Assembly (NCBI GenBank): GCA_965203255.1
Contig: OZ241882.1
Span: 5,456,001-5,520,000 of the forward strand
Reading direction: 5' to 3'
Length of the DNA: 64,000 bases
Source: JAPOUP01 sp965203255
GTDB taxonomy: Bacteria > Pseudomonadota > Alphaproteobacteria > Rhodobacterales > Rhodobacteraceae
Shown: positions 19,635 to 28,328 of the stretch, one piece after another
How positions within the stretch are numbered: the first letter of the stretch is position 1
How the letters are laid out: every line of letters begins with the position of its first letter
The notes under the pieces: generated by a model
What the model was told of the DNA's origin: nothing
Seen by the model: the letters and a program-made list of their open reading frames with translations, nothing else
The model's database searches: none
Program-made: the position numbers and the translations under genes

Positions 19635-20249
19635 GGGCCTGTTGACAATCATGTTGCCGCCACCACGCCGGCGACGGGATGGATCCCCGCCGCGAAGCCC
19701 GCGTCCGTCCTGTCGTACCTCGTCGCCACCGCCCGGAACCCCCTGGTTCTGGCGAAGAAACTCTCGACCTGATGCCGCCACCCGTACATCTCCCGGTCAT
19801 GCTCCCGGGGTTCCGTCCGGTTCCGCCCCGCCGGGACCACCGGCGCCGCGCCGCGTCCCTCCACATCCCCGGGCAGCCAGTCCGCGTCGAACGCCCTGTC
19901 CCCGACGAAGGCCCCGAACGGGAGATCCCCGGACAGCGCCCGGCGGCGGAACCGCCTGGACACATTGCCCCGGTTGCCGAGGCGCTCCGGAAGGTCGCAC
20001 CACGGCGATCCCGTGCGGAACCGCACGGGCATCGCCTCCACGAACTGCCGGCTGTCCGCCGCGGTGGCGCCGGGATCGGTCGCCCTGCCGGGCGGCATGG
20101 GCTCGATCCGCGCCCACATGGCGTCGGTCAGCGCCGTCCTGTCCGCATCCATCATGTCACCCGCCCGTTTGCCTGTGCCGCCGTTCCGGCGCGCACCGCG
20201 GCCAGACAACAGGGGACGCGCCGAATCGCAACCCAATTGTCAACAGGCC
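19635..20249 (-). mobile_element. IS5-family (IS427-like) element with internal deletion
   Basis: Perfect outer repeats GGGCCTGTTGACAAT at 19635 and inverted at 20249, flanked by TA on both sides. At 615 bp it is shorter than usual IS427-group elements because the middle of the transposase is missing. Confidence 0.8.
19649..20155 (-). pseudogene. IS5-family transposase with central deletion
   Basis: From ATG at 20155 the frame gives the N-terminal region ALTDAMWARIEPMPPGRATD and FRTGSPWCDLPERLGN. It then jumps directly to the C-terminal half: FVGDRAFDADWLPGDVEGRG, EPREHDREMYGWRHQVESFF and AGIHPVAGVVAAT. About 100 residues, including the first catalytic Asp region, are lost, while the frame is preserved. 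It could be mobilised only in trans. Confidence 0.75.
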
Positions 20250-20256
20250 CTAATAA

Positions 20257-20526
20257 TGGGGGATTATATGCGATAGTGCCCAAACTGACGGTGCGCACGG
20301 AGAACCGCCTGCGGCATTCACGCCTGCACCAGCGGCAGGGCATCGTCGTGCGCGCCGCTCGCGACCGGACGCGGACGGTTCCGTTGTGTCGGCCTTCCTG
20401 CCAGAGCGCCGTTCCGTGAACCATCCCCCGGCGGCCCTTTCGTCGGGAAACATCCCGGACAGCCGGGCGGAGCCGGTGCCCTGCGGACCACTCCTTTGCT
20501 TTGGGCACTATCGTATATAATTCCCC
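20257..20526. mobile_element. MITE-like element, 270 bp, with 27-bp terminal inverted repeats
   Basis: Bases 20257-20283 and 20500-20526 are inverted repeats with 25 of 27 matches and the core CGATAGTGCCCAAA. No coding potential is visible between them. It directly adjoins the IS5 derivative on the left, and no clear target duplication is seen. The ends resemble none of the other elements here, so the autonomous partner is elsewhere. Confidence 0.7.
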
Positions 20527-21102
20527 TTTCAAAGGTGATTCGCCCGGAAACCGGGGTTTTCCGCCTCGATCCCTCTGGCGAACATCCGGATTCGGCCTTC
20601 CGGCGCTGAAGGACCGCGGCTTTCGGTGGCAGGATTATGCTGTACCGGCATATTTTTTATCGCGTGCAATCAATGGGTTGGAAATGCAAGGTTGCAAAAT
20701 TATGCCTGTCGTGATAGCTCCCTTGACGCTGCGGCCATTCCCCGACGCACCCTTCGGTCCGCCCCTCCGACCTCCGCACCATCACCGAGGTCCGGTGCCA
20801 GTAGGCTCCGTCGTTCGGAGAAAAGGTCTCGATTCGCAGGCACGAAAGCGGCCTGCCGTCGGGTGAGTCCGGCCGCCTCCGGGAAACGGGGCAGCCGCTG
20901 CGGTTTTCTGACCAATGGTGCCTGACGCCTTCGCCATTGAGGGCAGGTCTCGAATCGATTTCGCTGACTTGTCCTCACGCAGGCTGAACGCCAAGGGTGC
21001 CACCGCACACGTTCCGGAATAGATGCTGACGAAGATGTTGAATGGGCTGGTAGGTGGCCACGGAATTGTTTAGATTCCCCGGACGTCTTTCGGAGGTGCG
21101 CT
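20527..21102. other. Non-coding region upstream of soxB
   Basis: About 575 bp without a convincing gene, marking the transition from the IS zone to core genes. It should contain the sox promoter, but I cannot point to a certain -35/-10 pair. A ribosome binding site GGAGGTG lies at 21092-21098. Confidence 0.4.
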
Positions 21103-22356
21103 GTGGGCTATTCGGCTTGGAGGATCCTGAAGGAAGGGATCGCCGGAAATGCCGGATGGAAGCCGGTGTGGCGCGATCCCGCACCCAAGGCAGAATACGA
21201 CGTCGTACTGATCGGCGGCGGCGGGCACGGGCTTTCAACGGCTTACTATCTTGCCAGGAACCACGGAATCACCAATGTCGCCGTGCTCGAAAGGGGATAT
21301 CTTGGTGGCGGTAACGTTGGTCGAAACACCACAATCGTAAGGGCCAATTACTTCCTGCCCGGAAACTCCGAATTCTACAGCCATTCGTTGAGGCTATGGG
21401 AGGGGTTGGAGCAGGACCTGAATTACAACGTCATGATGTCGCAGCGCGGAGTCGTGATGCTCTGTCATTCGGACGGCCAGCGCGATGCCTTTGCCCGGCG
21501 TGGAAACGCTATTAGAAATCAGGGCGACGATGCGGAGCTTCTAAGCGCCGAAGAGGTGCGTCGGATCATTCCCTACCTGAATTTCGACAGCCCGCGGTTC
21601 CCCATCTACGGGGGACTCATGCAGTGGCGCGGCGGTACCGCAAGGCATGACGCTGTGGCGTGGGGATATGCACGGGCTGCCGATCGACGAGGTGTCGACC
21701 TCATCCAGAACTGCGAGGTGACCGGAATCGACCTGCAGAACGGTCGTGTTACCGGCGTACAGACCGTTCGGGGCGCAATCCGGGCGAAGAAGGTTGGAAT
21801 TGTGGTCGCAGGCCGGTCGGGGCAGGTGGCGGCCATGGCGGGGATGCGCTTGCCAATAGAAAGCCACATATTGCAGGCGTTCGTGACCGAGGGGCTAAAG
21901 CCTGTCATTCATCAGGTCATCAGTTTCGGTATGGGGCACTTCTATATCAGCCAGTCCGACAAGGGTGGACTGGTCTTCGGCGGTGATCTCGATATGTATC
22001 CGTCTTACGCGCAGCGCGGTAACTTGCCGCTGGCAGAGCATGTAATGGAAGCTGCCATGTCCTTGATGCCAATGATCGGAAAGGCCAAGGTACTGCGGTC
22101 GTGGGGTGGAATCATGGATATGACGCCGGATGGGTCGCCCATCATAGACAGGACTGAAACTGACGGTCTCTATATTGACTGTGGCTGGTGTTACGGAGGC
22201 TTCAAGGCCGTCCCGGCGAGCGGTTACGCGTTCGCACACCTCATTGCGACCGACCGGCCGCACGAAACCGCCGCGAGATTTAGACTTGACCGGTTTCGCA
22301 CCGGCGAAGGTCTAATGGATGAGGAAGGCACAGGTGCGCAGCACAACCTTCATTGA
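21103..22356 (+). CDS. soxB: Sarcosine oxidase subunit beta
   Basis: A 417-residue protein with an N-terminal Rossmann FAD-binding motif (VVLIGGGGHGLSTAYYLARN, residues ~34-53), the GRNTTIVRANYF block after it, and a C-terminal DAO-type end. Heterotetrameric sarcosine oxidase oxidises sarcosine to glycine with O2, producing H2O2 and 5,10-methylene-THF; the beta subunit holds FAD and the substrate site and shares covalent FMN with alpha. The GTG start at 21103 follows GGAGGTG by 4 bases, a short spacing; no better start is in frame. First gene of soxB-soxD-soxA-soxG. A 159-bp gap to soxD is longer than usual for this operon. Confidence 0.95.
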   Translation: MGYSAWRILKEGIAGNAGWKPVWRDPAPKAEYDVVLIGGGGHGLSTAYYLARNHGITNVAVLERGYLGGGNVGRNTTIVRANYFLPGNSEFYSHSLRLWEGLEQDLNYNVMMSQRGVVMLCHSDGQRDAFARRGNAIRNQGDDAELLSAEEVRRIIPYLNFDSPRFPIYGGLMQWRGGTARHDAVAWGYARAADRRGVDLIQNCEVTGIDLQNGRVTGVQTVRGAIRAKKVGIVVAGRSGQVAAMAGMRLPIESHILQAFVTEGLKPVIHQVISFGMGHFYISQSDKGGLVFGGDLDMYPSYAQRGNLPLAEHVMEAAMSLMPMIGKAKVLRSWGGIMDMTPDGSPIIDRTETDGLYIDCGWCYGGFKAVPASGYAFAHLIATDRPHETAARFRLDRFRTGEGLMDEEGTGAQHNLH

Positions 22357-22515
22357 CTGGCCTTGCACAGAAGTAATGGTCGCCGCCGACAGTGGTTTTG
22401 AGGCTTTGAAAGCCGTGGATTCAAGGCGAGGGAACCGGGCAAGGTATCTGGGGAAACAGTCGAATTTCCAGTTGATGCGCGGCTGCGCTGGCCCGTTAGG
22501 TCCAGGGATGGTCTG

Positions 22516-22779
22516 ATGCGGCTGCCATGTCCAGTTTGTGGAGAGCGGGATCTCCGGGAGTTCAGCTGCAAAGGTGCATGGGATTCGCTCAACAGGCCGG
22601 AACCCGGCGCTGGCCTCGATGCATGGGACAGTTACCTGCATCTGCGCGACAATCCTGCGGGCGTAACAAGGGAACTCTGGTTCCATCGGGCGGGGTGCTC
22701 AGCCTGGCTAGTGGTGACGCGAAATACGGTCACGCATGAGGTGCTCGGCGCGGAATTGGCCATGGAGGTTCAGGGATGA
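22516..22779 (+). CDS. soxD: Sarcosine oxidase subunit delta
   Basis: An 87-residue protein with Cys5-x2-Cys8 and His57/Cys61, the four zinc ligands of the SoxD subunit, plus the conserved WFHRAGCSAWL segment. Delta is a small zinc-binding structural subunit of heterotetrameric sarcosine oxidase. Its stop overlaps the soxA start (ATGA), implying translational coupling. Confidence 0.95.
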   Translation: MRLPCPVCGERDLREFSCKGAWDSLNRPEPGAGLDAWDSYLHLRDNPAGVTRELWFHRAGCSAWLVVTRNTVTHEVLGAELAMEVQG

Positions 22780-25706
22780 GGTTGGCAGGTGCCGGATTGA
22801 TTGACCGCAGTGTGCCGATGTCATTCCAGTTCGATGGTCGACCGTTTCAGGGGTTTCAGGGCGACACCTTGGCGTCGGCCCTGCTTGCCAATGGTGTGCG
22901 AACGGTCGCCCGGTCTTTCAAGTACCACAGACCGCGCGGAGTTTTCACTGCAGGTAGCGAGGAGCCCAACGCCTTGGTGTCCATCGGTCGAGGTGCCGAC
23001 CGCACTCCCAACATTCGAGCGACGGTACAGGAACTGTACCACGGATTGGAGGCGCACAGCCAGAATGCCTGGCCGACACTGAACCACGATATACTCGGGG
23101 TGAACGATTTTCTCGCGCCGTTCGTCGGAGCTGGATTCTATTACAAGACGTTCATGTGGCCGAAGCCATTCTGGGAACGGATCTATGAACCAATGATCCG
23201 GAAAGCGGCAGGTCTCGGGGCGCTTTCCCAGGAAGCTGACAACGCCCGATATGGCAAGGCGTTCGCTCATTGCGACCTGCTCGTGATCGGCGGAGGACCG
23301 ACCGGGTTGATCGCAGCGCTCATGGCGGCGCGAACTGGCGTCGATGTGATTCTGGCGGATGAGGACAGCCGTCTTGGAGGGCGGCTGCTCGGAGAGACCG
23401 AGGAGGTCGGTGGCCAGATCGGCCGTTCCTGGGTTGAATCCGTCGTCGCGGAACTACGGACCATGGACAATGTGCGCCTGATGCCGCGCACGACGGTATT
23501 CGGTGCCTATGACCAAGGCATCTATGGTGCGTTGGAGCGGGTGGCGTTGCACGTCGCCGAACCAGGCGCCGCTCCTCTGGAGACTTTCTGGCGAATCGCT
23601 GCAGAACGTGCGGTCTTGGCCGCGGGTGCTCATGAGCGCCCGATAGCCTTCCCGATGAATGACCGCCCGGGGATAATGCTTGCAAGTGCGGTGCGGACAT
23701 ATGCGAACCGTTTCGGTGTTGGGGCCGGAGCGAGAATCGCTGTGTTTGGCAACAACGACGACGCACACCGCACCGCGCGGGAACTTTCGACTGCTGGTGT
23801 CGAAATCTCCGCCGTCATCGATAGCCGCCCGGATGCCGCGGTTGAAGGGGGGTTTCCAATCCATCGTGGAGCACGTGTCATCGATACGTCCGGGCGCCGC
23901 GGAATTGGCCGAATCACGGTTTCCGGGGCGGAGGGAACTCACCAGATCGAATGCGATTGCCTTGCCGTCTCCGGCGGTTGGAACCCCGCTGTTCATCTAA
24001 CCTGCCATATGGGTGGCAGGCCGGTCTGGAATGAGGGAATCGCCGCATTCATTCCATCCGAAGGGGCGGTGCCAGGATTGACTCCTGCGGGCGCGGCGCG
24101 AGGTGTGTTCTCTACGGCGGGCTGCCTTGCCGATGGGTGCCGGGCTGCAGAGGAGTCCCTGCGGTCGCTCGGTAAGAAACCGGTTCCGATGGAACTTCCC
24201 GAGGCGGAGGACGCTGACCTGACCATCAGCCCGCTTTGGCTTGTTGAAGGCAAAGGTCGTGCATGGCTGGACCTGCAGAATGACGTGACCGCCAAAGACA
24301 TCGGCCTGGCAGCTCAGGAGGGTTTCCGGTCGGTCGAGCACATGAAGCGTTACACCACTCAGGGTATGGCTGTGGACCAGGGCAAGCTCTCGAATGTCTC
24401 CGCGCTGGCAATTCTGGCGGACGCGACGGGCCGAAGCATCGCCGACACCGGTACAACCGTCTTCCGACCGCCATATTCGCCGGTTTCCATAGCGGCGATT
24501 GGAGCTGGAGGACTTGACAGGGGATTCGCGCCCGAACGCCTTATGCCGTCGCATATTGCCTCACTCCAGAGGCGTGCGCCGATGGTCGAGGTGGGCCTAT
24601 GGTACCGACCAAGCTATTTCCCCGCGCCGACCGAGCAGACATGGCGTGAGTCATGCGACCGTGAAGTGAAGATGGTGCGTGAGGTCGTTGGGGTGGCGGA
24701 TGTCTCGACACTGGGAAAAATTGACATTCAGGGGCCGGATGCAGGCAAATTCCTCGATTTCGTCTACGTAAACACATTTTCGAACCTTGGTGTGCGCCGC
24801 GTTCGGTATGGCCTGATGCTCCGGGAAGACGGATTTGTGATGGATGATGGAACTACGGCACGTATGGATGGCAGCTCGTGGGTGATGACGACCACAACAG
24901 CCGCGGCGGAACAGGTGATGGTTCATCTGGAATGGGTAAGGCAGGGGCTGATGCCGGAGGCGGACGTGCGGATCACTTCCGTTACTGAACAATGGGCGCA
25001 GTTCTCCGTGGCGGGGCCCAAGTCTCGCCGCCTGCTTGATCTTGTACTTGACTCTCCTCTGAACCCGGAAGACTGGCCATTCATGTCCTGCGGAGACGTT
25101 CAGGTGATGGGAGTCGGCGGCAGGCTGTTTCGAATCTCGTTTTCCGGTGAGGAAGGCTATGAAATCGCGGTTCCGGCGCGCTACGGCGAGAGCCTTTTCC
25201 GTGCGCTTGTCGCACAGGCCGAGACCATGGGTGGCGGACCCTACGGAATGGAAGCGCTGAATGTCCTGCGGATCGAAAAGGGATTCATTGCCCATTCCGA
25301 AATTCATGGCCGTGTCACGGCCGACGACATTGGTATGGGGCGAATGGTTAGCCGTAGGAAGGACTCTGTAGGGAGGGTCATGAGCCAGCGCCCCGGCTTG
25401 GTTGGGCCGGACCGGGAACAGCTTGTGGGGTTACGGCCTGTTCGGGGAGATCAACATCTGATCGGTGGAGCCCACCTCTTTGCCGTTGGGAATGAAGCGG
25501 TTCGGGACCATTCCGAAGGCTACATCACCAGCGCATGCCATTCTCCAACATTCGGTCATCATCTGGCTCTTGGATTTCTCAGGAACGGTAGAGCCAGACA
25601 CGGAGAAATCGTGCGAATGGTCGACCACCTACGAGGAATGGCAACGAAATGTGAGGTTTGCGCCCCCGTGTTCCATGACCCAGATGGAGGGCGGATGCGT
25701 GGCTAG
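22776..25706 (+). CDS. soxA: Sarcosine oxidase subunit alpha
   Basis: A 976-residue protein of the expected size. The N-terminal ~100 residues form a 2Fe-2S-like fold segment (FQGDTLASALLANGVRTVAR). A dinucleotide-binding domain follows (LLVIGGGPTGLIAALMAART, ~167-186), and the C-terminal half is an aminomethyltransferase (GcvT)-like domain that binds tetrahydrofolate and captures the methylene group (ISFSGEEGYEIAVPARYGE near 790). Overlaps soxD by 4 bp and soxG by 8 bp. No defect is visible. Confidence 0.95.
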   Translation: MRLAGAGLIDRSVPMSFQFDGRPFQGFQGDTLASALLANGVRTVARSFKYHRPRGVFTAGSEEPNALVSIGRGADRTPNIRATVQELYHGLEAHSQNAWPTLNHDILGVNDFLAPFVGAGFYYKTFMWPKPFWERIYEPMIRKAAGLGALSQEADNARYGKAFAHCDLLVIGGGPTGLIAALMAARTGVDVILADEDSRLGGRLLGETEEVGGQIGRSWVESVVAELRTMDNVRLMPRTTVFGAYDQGIYGALERVALHVAEPGAAPLETFWRIAAERAVLAAGAHERPIAFPMNDRPGIMLASAVRTYANRFGVGAGARIAVFGNNDDAHRTARELSTAGVEISAVIDSRPDAAVEGGFPIHRGARVIDTSGRRGIGRITVSGAEGTHQIECDCLAVSGGWNPAVHLTCHMGGRPVWNEGIAAFIPSEGAVPGLTPAGAARGVFSTAGCLADGCRAAEESLRSLGKKPVPMELPEAEDADLTISPLWLVEGKGRAWLDLQNDVTAKDIGLAAQEGFRSVEHMKRYTTQGMAVDQGKLSNVSALAILADATGRSIADTGTTVFRPPYSPVSIAAIGAGGLDRGFAPERLMPSHIASLQRRAPMVEVGLWYRPSYFPAPTEQTWRESCDREVKMVREVVGVADVSTLGKIDIQGPDAGKFLDFVYVNTFSNLGVRRVRYGLMLREDGFVMDDGTTARMDGSSWVMTTTTAAAEQVMVHLEWVRQGLMPEADVRITSVTEQWAQFSVAGPKSRRLLDLVLDSPLNPEDWPFMSCGDVQVMGVGGRLFRISFSGEEGYEIAVPARYGESLFRALVAQAETMGGGPYGMEALNVLRIEKGFIAHSEIHGRVTADDIGMGRMVSRRKDSVGRVMSQRPGLVGPDREQLVGLRPVRGDQHLIGGAHLFAVGNEAVRDHSEGYITSACHSPTFGHHLALGFLRNGRARHGEIVRMVDHLRGMATKCEVCAPVFHDPDGGRMRG

Positions 25707-26241
25707 GCTGACGGCCAGGTCACCCTGTGCCGGTCTTGAACTGGCAAGGGAAGAACAGTGTGAACTGAGCGAGATTGACTACGGTTCCATCACTTCCGTT
25801 GCGCCATTCAAGGGCCGAAGGCAGGAGGTGTCCGAGGCGTTGAAGGCGGCGATTGGCACCGGCCTCCCTGCAGCGAACAGGGTTGTTGGCAATGCTGGTA
25901 CCCGTGTGGTCTGGTCAGGTCTCGACCAGGCGTTCGTGCTCGGGGCGTCGATTGCGCCGGTAGGCGCGGCAGTGACTGATCAGTCCGATGCCTGGGCCTG
26001 TCTGGCACTGAGCGGTCGGGGCTCAGTCGACGTGCTGGCTCGCCTCACGCCATTGGATCTGCGTGAGCGCCGGTTCCGACGCGGGCACGCCGCACGTTCG
26101 CTATTGGGACAGATGCCCTGTCTGTTCCTACGCCCAAGCGCGTTACGGTATGAGTTGCTGGTGTTCCGGTCCATGGCTGGAACAGCGGTACACGAGCTTG
26201 GCCGGGCCATGGAGGACGCGACCGCGAAAATCGGCCTTTGA
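25699..26241 (+). CDS. soxG: Sarcosine oxidase subunit gamma
   Basis: A 180-residue protein beginning V/M-A-R-L-T-A-R-S-P-C-A-G, the usual SoxG N-terminus, and ending with ALRYELLVFRSMAGTAVHEL. The GTG at 25699 is chosen because GGAGGGCGG lies just upstream and it gives the family-like N-terminus; ATG codons at 25675 and 25684 are alternatives. Gamma resembles the GcvT/YgfZ fold and completes the heterotetramer. The gene ends 31 bp before dnaG, so read-through of the operon into dnaG is likely. Confidence 0.92.
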   Translation: MARLTARSPCAGLELAREEQCELSEIDYGSITSVAPFKGRRQEVSEALKAAIGTGLPAANRVVGNAGTRVVWSGLDQAFVLGASIAPVGAAVTDQSDAWACLALSGRGSVDVLARLTPLDLRERRFRRGHAARSLLGQMPCLFLRPSALRYELLVFRSMAGTAVHELGRAMEDATAKIGL

Positions 26242-26272
26242 CTTGCCCCATCAACAGGTCGATATTCGACTC

Positions 26273-28207
26273 ATGGATCTCCCCGCTGGATTCCTTGACG
26301 AACTCTACTCACGGGTTTCACTCGCCCGGGTTGTCGGCCGCAAGGTCGTCTGGGATCCCAGGAAATCCAATCAGGGAAAGGGGGACATGTGGGCACCCTG
26401 TCCGTTTCACCAGGAAAAAACACCTTCGTTTCATGTAGATGACCGGAAGGGTTTCTACTACTGCTTTGGCTGCCACGCCAAAGGCAACGCCATTACCTTC
26501 GTCCGGGAAACCGAGAATGTTTCGTTCATCGAGGCCGTGGAAATCCTGGCGCGTGAAGCCGGTATGGAAGTTCCGGCCCCTGATCCGGGAGCCAGGGAGA
26601 AAGCCAACCGCCAAGCCGATCTCGTAAGGGTCATGGAACAGGCGATCCAGCATTACCGACTCCAGCTGAAAACAGCCGCGGCAGCGGATGCCCGGGAATA
26701 TCTCGCTGGGCGCGGCCTTTCCGGGCAGGCACTGGAGCGCTGGGAGATCGGCTTCGCACCAGATAGACGCAGAGGCCTTTTCGAACATCTGACTGGAAAG
26801 TCCGTGGCTGCCGAATTGGTTGTCGATGCCGGTCTGGCCGCCAGGCCAGACGACGGCGGCATGCCGTATGACCGGTTTCGCGGGCGCATCATTTTCCCGA
26901 TTCGTGACGGAAGGGGCCGCGCTATCGCATTGGGTGGCCGGGCAATGGATCCCGATGCCCGTGCGAAATATCTGAATTCGCCTGAAACGGAGCTGTTCGA
27001 TAAAGGTCGTACGCTGTTCAATTTCGGGCCCGCGCGGACAGCGGTTGGCAAGGGCCAGCCGCTTGTTGTCGCGGAAGGCTACATGGACGTCATCGCGCTT
27101 TCCGAGGCCGGGTTCACGGCTACGGTGGCACCTCTTGGCACGGCTGTGACCACGGATCAGTTGGCGCTCCTGTGGCGTATTTCGTCTGAGCCGATTATTG
27201 CATTGGATGGCGACAATGCAGGACTGAAGGCGGCAATGCGGTTGGTCGACCTTGCGTTGCCTTCACTGGCAGCGGACAGAACCCTGCGTTTCTGTCTGAT
27301 GCCAGATGGGAAGGATCCGGATGATGTGATTCGGGTAGGCGGCGCCGCGGCGATGCGAAAGGAACTGGAACAGGCACAGCCTCTGTTCTCCGTGCTCTGG
27401 AAGCGCGAGACGGTCGATCGGGAATTGAGCAGCCCTGAACAAAAGGTGGCTCTGGAAAAGCGGCTGAGTGACATAATTAACCGGATTGGCGATGCAACCC
27501 TGCGCCGTCATTATTTTGGCGAACTCAAGGATCTTCTGTTCCAGTTGCGGCAGCGGACGTTTTCGGCAAGACGAAAGGGTGACCGTGGACGTGTATGGAA
27601 TTCGGGGCAAGCTCTGGAGCGCACGAAAAGGTCGCCCATTCTGACGGTCGAATCGGATACGATTCTGGAATCACAGCTTCTGGCAATTGTCATAAACTAT
27701 CCGGAAGTCCTTTCGGCAAATCTGCACGACCTGGAGGCAGTTGAGTTCGTTGAGCCGCTTCATGCGACTATGGCAGGGGCATTGGTGGACTTCGAAGGGG
27801 CCGCATCGGAGTTCAGGGATTACATGGTGGGCAGGATAGGGTCGGAGGAACTTGAAAAATTCCTTTCTCGCCCCCACATAGCAACGTCTCCGCTTCTGGC
27901 AAAGCGGTGCGAGCTGGATTACGTTAGTTCGGTGGTCGCTGATACGCTGAATGTCGTGAGGACGAGACGCGCTGCGGAGACCGAAGCGGCTGAGGCACAG
28001 GAAAGTCAGGGTGGGCTGACAAGTGAGGTTGAGACGACAAGGCTGAAGAACGCTGCGGAATCGCGGTTCCAGGCGGAGAGCGGACCGAAGGACGACGGGA
28101 TTGAATACGATATCGCGCCAAGCGGCGCCAAAATGATTCGGGCTGAACGGAACGCGCTTGACCGGGCAATCAGCGGAGTTTCATTTTCCAAAACGGATCG
28201 GGCTTGA
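26273..28207 (+). CDS. dnaG: DNA primase DnaG
   Basis: A 644-residue protein from ATG 26273 (MDLPAGFLDELYSRVSL). The N-terminal zinc-binding motif C-x2-H...C-x2-C reads CPFHQEKTPSFHV and YYCFGCHAKGNAITF. The catalytic core has RGRIIFPIRDGRGRAIALGG, and the TOPRIM domain has VVAEGYMDVIAL (Glu) and IIALDGDNAG (Asp-x-Asp). The C-terminal helicase-binding domain is more variable. Primase lays RNA primers on the lagging strand. The frame stays open upstream into soxG, but alignment with family starts favours 26273. It is followed by rpoD, a classic pairing; its placement directly behind the sox operon is unusual. Confidence 0.96.
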   Translation: MDLPAGFLDELYSRVSLARVVGRKVVWDPRKSNQGKGDMWAPCPFHQEKTPSFHVDDRKGFYYCFGCHAKGNAITFVRETENVSFIEAVEILAREAGMEVPAPDPGAREKANRQADLVRVMEQAIQHYRLQLKTAAAADAREYLAGRGLSGQALERWEIGFAPDRRRGLFEHLTGKSVAAELVVDAGLAARPDDGGMPYDRFRGRIIFPIRDGRGRAIALGGRAMDPDARAKYLNSPETELFDKGRTLFNFGPARTAVGKGQPLVVAEGYMDVIALSEAGFTATVAPLGTAVTTDQLALLWRISSEPIIALDGDNAGLKAAMRLVDLALPSLAADRTLRFCLMPDGKDPDDVIRVGGAAAMRKELEQAQPLFSVLWKRETVDRELSSPEQKVALEKRLSDIINRIGDATLRRHYFGELKDLLFQLRQRTFSARRKGDRGRVWNSGQALERTKRSPILTVESDTILESQLLAIVINYPEVLSANLHDLEAVEFVEPLHATMAGALVDFEGAASEFRDYMVGRIGSEELEKFLSRPHIATSPLLAKRCELDYVSSVVADTLNVVRTRRAAETEAAEAQESQGGLTSEVETTRLKNAAESRFQAESGPKDDGIEYDIAPSGAKMIRAERNALDRAISGVSFSKTDRA

Positions 28208-28328
28208 TGACGTTTCCATTCCTTGGGGGACTCCTGCCGCTCTGTCTGTTTGGCCGTGAGAATTCGGTCATTCGCGCAATGCCAGTCTTCTGATATCGGA
28301 TTCAGCGCGAAGTATTGAGGAGTTCCCA

